A stretch of DNA of 64,000 nucleotides, taken from Deltaproteobacteria bacterium UBA2409. GTDB lineage: Bacteria; Bdellovibrionota_C; UBA2361; DDRT01. Positions 62,324 to 64,000 of this stretch are shown here, piece by piece. The notes beneath the pieces were generated by a model that was given only the letters and a program-made list of their open reading frames with translations, was not told the DNA's origin and made no database searches. The translations under genes were made by a program, and so were the position numbers. The stretch spans positions 184,120 to 248,119 of the forward strand of contig DDRT01000020.1 in NCBI GenBank assembly GCA_002343185.1, given 5' to 3'. Numbering within the stretch: the first letter of the stretch is position 1; every line of letters begins with the position of its first letter.

Positions 62324-63592
62324 CTACATAACATATCCGAGAGTTTTCAACCTCTCAATATGGGCTTCATCGAGAATCATCTCTCCCTCTTCGCTAGTCA
62401 GGATCTGAAGCCCCTTTATATACGATCTCATAAACTGGACAGCCCAATCATCTGACTCAAGAAATGACGGGTTTTGTTGTTTGGGATCATTCTGCCAGTT
62501 GAAAGCCTTTATCTTCTTCTCCTTATCGACTCGCTCTATTAGCTGAGTATCCTGAATCAGAATACTTCTATAATTTGCTCGTCTTTTAAGTTCTTGAATA
62601 AAGAGGAGCTCACTGTAGGCTGACCTCACCCCTGAATCATTGCCTTTAAGGAGTGGAACTAAAGATCTTCCAGACCACCTTGAATCAGGGGTCTCTCCAA
62701 ACATTTCAGATAACGTCGGCATTACGTCAACCAAACTTACTGGCTCATTAATTCTTGTTTGATCTTTTTTGCTAGGGAATCTGATAAAGAATGGAATATG
62801 AGTCTCTGCTCGATGTAGAGTTCTTCCATGACCTCGTTTCCCATGCTCCCAAAATTGCTCGCCATGATCTGATGTAATAATAAAGACAGCATTTTTAAGC
62901 CTTGGGAATTTGTCGACTAAGTCTTTAAAATGATGATCTACAAACTCAATCTCGCTTTTATATCTCTGAACCGTATCATCCTTCTTATCTTTTCCAGGAA
63001 CATACCAAGGGTCTCTTCTATGATAAGGACCATGTGGATCCATATATTGGATATAAAGAAAAAGAGGCTTCTTTTTATCAATACTATTAAGTGCTTCTAG
63101 GAGGTGTTTGTTTAGTACAGGAGCAGTTTTGTAGGAAAAAGTGACTAAAGAGTCGAACCCTCGATCAAATCCGAATTCTTTTCCAATATTCTGATTATCT
63201 GATCCTCCAATTGTTGAATATCCACGCTCTTTGAAAAGTTCAGGAAGAGTTTTAAGTGAGCTTGGAATTTTATTATATTTAAAAATACCTCTGTTTTTTT
63301 CGAGACGTTTAGTCACTACAAAGCCAGTCAAAATACCGTGCTGAGATGGAAAGACCCCCGTAAAGAGTGATGCAGTTGACGGAGCAGTCCAAGAACTTGG
63401 AGCTAGCGCCCTCTCAAAAACATAACTTTGTTTAGCAAGTTCCTGAAGGAAAGGTGTTTTTACATCAGGGGAGCCATAGATCGGTAAGAAATCAGCTCTT
63501 AGGGTATCAAATACAACAAAAACAACGTCTTTGCCCTTGATGGTTTCCCGTGAACAACCTAGAAAAAAAAGAAGAACCAGAAAATACTTCAT
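62324..63592 (-). CDS. Sulfatase-fold lipoprotein without the catalytic cysteine
   Basis: About 422 residues from the ATG at 63592, 8 nt after a TAGAAT box; MKYFLVLLFFLGC ends in a lipobox Cys. The alkaline-phosphatase/sulfatase fold is clear: VFVVFDTLRADFLPIYGS (metal-binding Asp), PSSWTAPSTASLFTG (nucleophile region) and FIITSDHGEQFWEHGKRGHG (metal-binding Asp-His). In the nucleophile region the usual C-x-P-x-R is replaced by W-T-A-P-S, so conversion of Cys to formylglycine is not possible; a Ser or Thr nucleophile, as in phosphotransferases of the same fold, is likely. It is directly followed by cysS. Confidence 0.82.
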   Translation of the reverse strand: MKYFLVLLFFLGCSRETIKGKDVVFVVFDTLRADFLPIYGSPDVKTPFLQELAKQSYVFERALAPSSWTAPSTASLFTGVFPSQHGILTGFVVTKRLEKNRGIFKYNKIPSSLKTLPELFKERGYSTIGGSDNQNIGKEFGFDRGFDSLVTFSYKTAPVLNKHLLEALNSIDKKKPLFLYIQYMDPHGPYHRRDPWYVPGKDKKDDTVQRYKSEIEFVDHHFKDLVDKFPRLKNAVFIITSDHGEQFWEHGKRGHGRTLHRAETHIPFFIRFPSKKDQTRINEPVSLVDVMPTLSEMFGETPDSRWSGRSLVPLLKGNDSGVRSAYSELLFIQELKRRANYRSILIQDTQLIERVDKEKKIKAFNWQNDPKQQNPSFLESDDWAVQFMRSYIKGLQILTSEEGEMILDEAHIERLKTLGYVM

Positions 63593-63600
63593 AAAAAACA

Positions 63601-63606
63601 ATTCTA
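63601..63606 (-). promoter_or_regulatory. Candidate -10 box of the sulfatase-fold gene
   Basis: TAGAAT on the minus strand ends 8 nt before the ATG at 63592. The ATTCTA on the plus strand is also part of a duplicated flank of the tRNA gene. Confidence 0.35.
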
Positions 63607-63684
63607 ACTCGCGCCGGGAAGGATGCCTCGACCTTCGGTCTTCGGCATCTAAGATTCCCCTGTTGTTTGGTTCGAATCCTTCCC
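63607..63684. repeat. tRNA-Arg 3'-end fragment duplication with hairpins
   Basis: ACTCGCGCCGGGAAGGAT (63607-63624) repeats the 3' end of the tRNA-Arg gene plus a few flanking bases (63712-63729). It is followed by a nested hairpin (GATGCC/GGCATC with inner GACC/GGTC), CCCCTGTTGTTT, and GGTTCGAATCCTTCCC, an inverted piece of the T arm. Confidence 0.75.
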
Positions 63685-63714
63685 TTGAAGGTCTACGAGT
63701 CCAAACATTCTACT

Positions 63715-63788
63715 CGCGCCGGGAAGGATTCGAACCCTCGACCCTCTGATCCGAAGTCAGATGCTCTATCCAGCTGAGCTACCGACGC
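63715..63788 (-). tRNA. tRNA-Arg (anticodon TCG)
   Basis: A 74-nt cloverleaf on the minus strand. The 7-bp acceptor stem is GCGTCGG with CCGGCGC (one G-T pair). The D arm includes TAGCTCAGCTGGATAGAGC, the anticodon loop is CTTCGGA (anticodon TCG at positions 34-36, reading CGA), and the T arm has GGTTCGAATCC. CCA is not encoded. Confidence 0.93.
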
Positions 63789-63810
63789 ATATTTAGAACC
63801 ACAATCATTT

Positions 63811-63879
63811 GAGCTCAGCTGGATAGTGTGTCACCGGAGGTGACACAAAACAACAGGGCAGCTGAGCTACCGACGCATA
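63811..63879. repeat. tRNA-Arg 5'-end fragments around a hairpin
   Basis: CAGCTGAGCTACCGACGCATA at 63859-63879 repeats 21 bp of the tRNA 5' end and flank (63771-63791). An inverted D-arm piece (GAGCTCAGCTGGATAG) lies at 63811-63826. Between them is a perfect hairpin, GTGTCACC, loop GGA, GGTGACAC, then AAACAACAGGG, the complement of CCCTGTTGTTT in the left fragment. Confidence 0.78.
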
Positions 63880-63895
63880 AAAAATTTATCAACTT

Positions 63896-63967
63896 GGGGG
63901 TCAGGCCGGGAGGCCTGACCAGACATGTGCGTGCATTTGCCTGGTCAGGCCTACCGGCCTGACCCCC
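63896..63967. repeat. Best full-length GGTCAGGCC palindrome
   Basis: The left arm (63896-63922) and right arm (63941-63967) are 27-bp inverted repeats with a single mismatch, each arm itself a GGCC palindrome (GGTCAGGCC...GGCCTGACC). The centre contains AGACATGTGCGTGCATTTGC. Structure matches the copy at 37854. Confidence 0.88.
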
Positions 63968-63979
63968 GTTTTATTTCTT

Positions 63980-63997
63980 CGTCTGCTGGCGCAGACG
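63980..63997. repeat. CGTCTGC-TGGC-GCAGACG hairpin
   Basis: A 7-bp stem with TGGC loop after CTTCGTC-like sequence. It is the same hairpin as at 1678-1693, but with a C-G pair changed to T-A on both sides, so pairing is kept. Confidence 0.7.
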
Positions 63998-64000
63998 ACA

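Overview
The window comes from an AT-rich, Gram-negative, flagellated, rod-shaped bacterium. Gram-negativity is shown by lipopolysaccharide heptose and core genes and by several lipoproteins. Rod shape is shown by a complete mreB-mreC-mreD-mrdA-rodA operon, and motility by flagellin and rod/basal-body genes. A sigma-54-like promoter precedes flgB. The mix (MotE-like protein after fliJ, glycosyltransferase family 9 enzymes, many FG-GAP and propeller proteins, palindromic intergenic repeats) resembles a delta-proteobacteria-like or Bdellovibrionota-like lineage, but I cannot place it more precisely from this sequence. No phage, insertion sequence, integrase or CRISPR array is visible.

Layout. 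0.1-6.7 kb: a secreted propeller protein, then a glycosyltransferase pair (methyltransferase/Maf-like/CgeB-like fusion and a family 9 enzyme) and an Rrf2 regulator. 6.9-8.0 kb (minus): a low-molecular-weight phosphatase and gmhA. 8.06-15.7 kb: a tightly overlapping operon for a type III export gate (SctI-like, unknown coiled coil, SctR, SctS, SctT, SctU N-half), a large histidine kinase, the separate SctU/FlhB C-terminal domain, an FHA protein and a small secreted protein. 15.9-17.2 kb (minus): a PAS regulator. 17.3-25.2 kb: a core-LPS operon (epimerase, two heptosyltransferase-like enzymes, Kdo-kinase-like protein, heptose kinase) running into yicC, gmk and a PDZ-like lipoprotein, then an acyl-CoA dehydrogenase and an HPt protein. 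25.3-29.6 kb: a metallopeptidase, ErpA, a lipoprotein, a subtilase and rplS. 29.6-37.8 kb: the cell-shape operon and secreted proteins. 38-41.5 kb: fmdB, guaB, maf, yggS. 41.8-50.6 kb: a flagellin carrying a seven-repeat FG-GAP insertion and the flgB-flgC-fliE-fliF-fliH-fliI-fliJ-motE-like operon, without fliG. 50.7-57.2 kb: smr, tyrS, rpmG and the glycine cleavage system. 57.1-60.9 kb: an RfaE2-GmhB fusion, ppx/gppA and two tandem dTMP-kinase paralogs. 60.9-64.0 kb: cysS, a sulfatase-fold protein, tRNA-Arg flanked by tRNA-derived fragments, and palindromic repeats.

The most interesting system is the export-gate operon. The switch protein SctU/FlhB normally cuts itself inside an NPTH motif. 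Here it is encoded as two genes: the membrane half stops where NPTH would begin, and the C-terminal half is a separate small gene about 3 kb downstream, beyond a histidine kinase, in the same operon. The gate proteins look more like the non-flagellar (Sct) than the flagellar family, and an SctI-like rod protein begins the operon.

Other points of note are the flagellin with a predicted FG-GAP beta-propeller, the rearranged heptose pathway, a recurring promoter geometry in which the -10 box lies 5-10 nt before the start codon (suggesting leaderless mRNAs), at least six intergenic palindromes of one GGTCAGGCC-type family, and tRNA-fragment duplications around tRNA-Arg. All family assignments are from reading protein motifs by eye; no database search was run.
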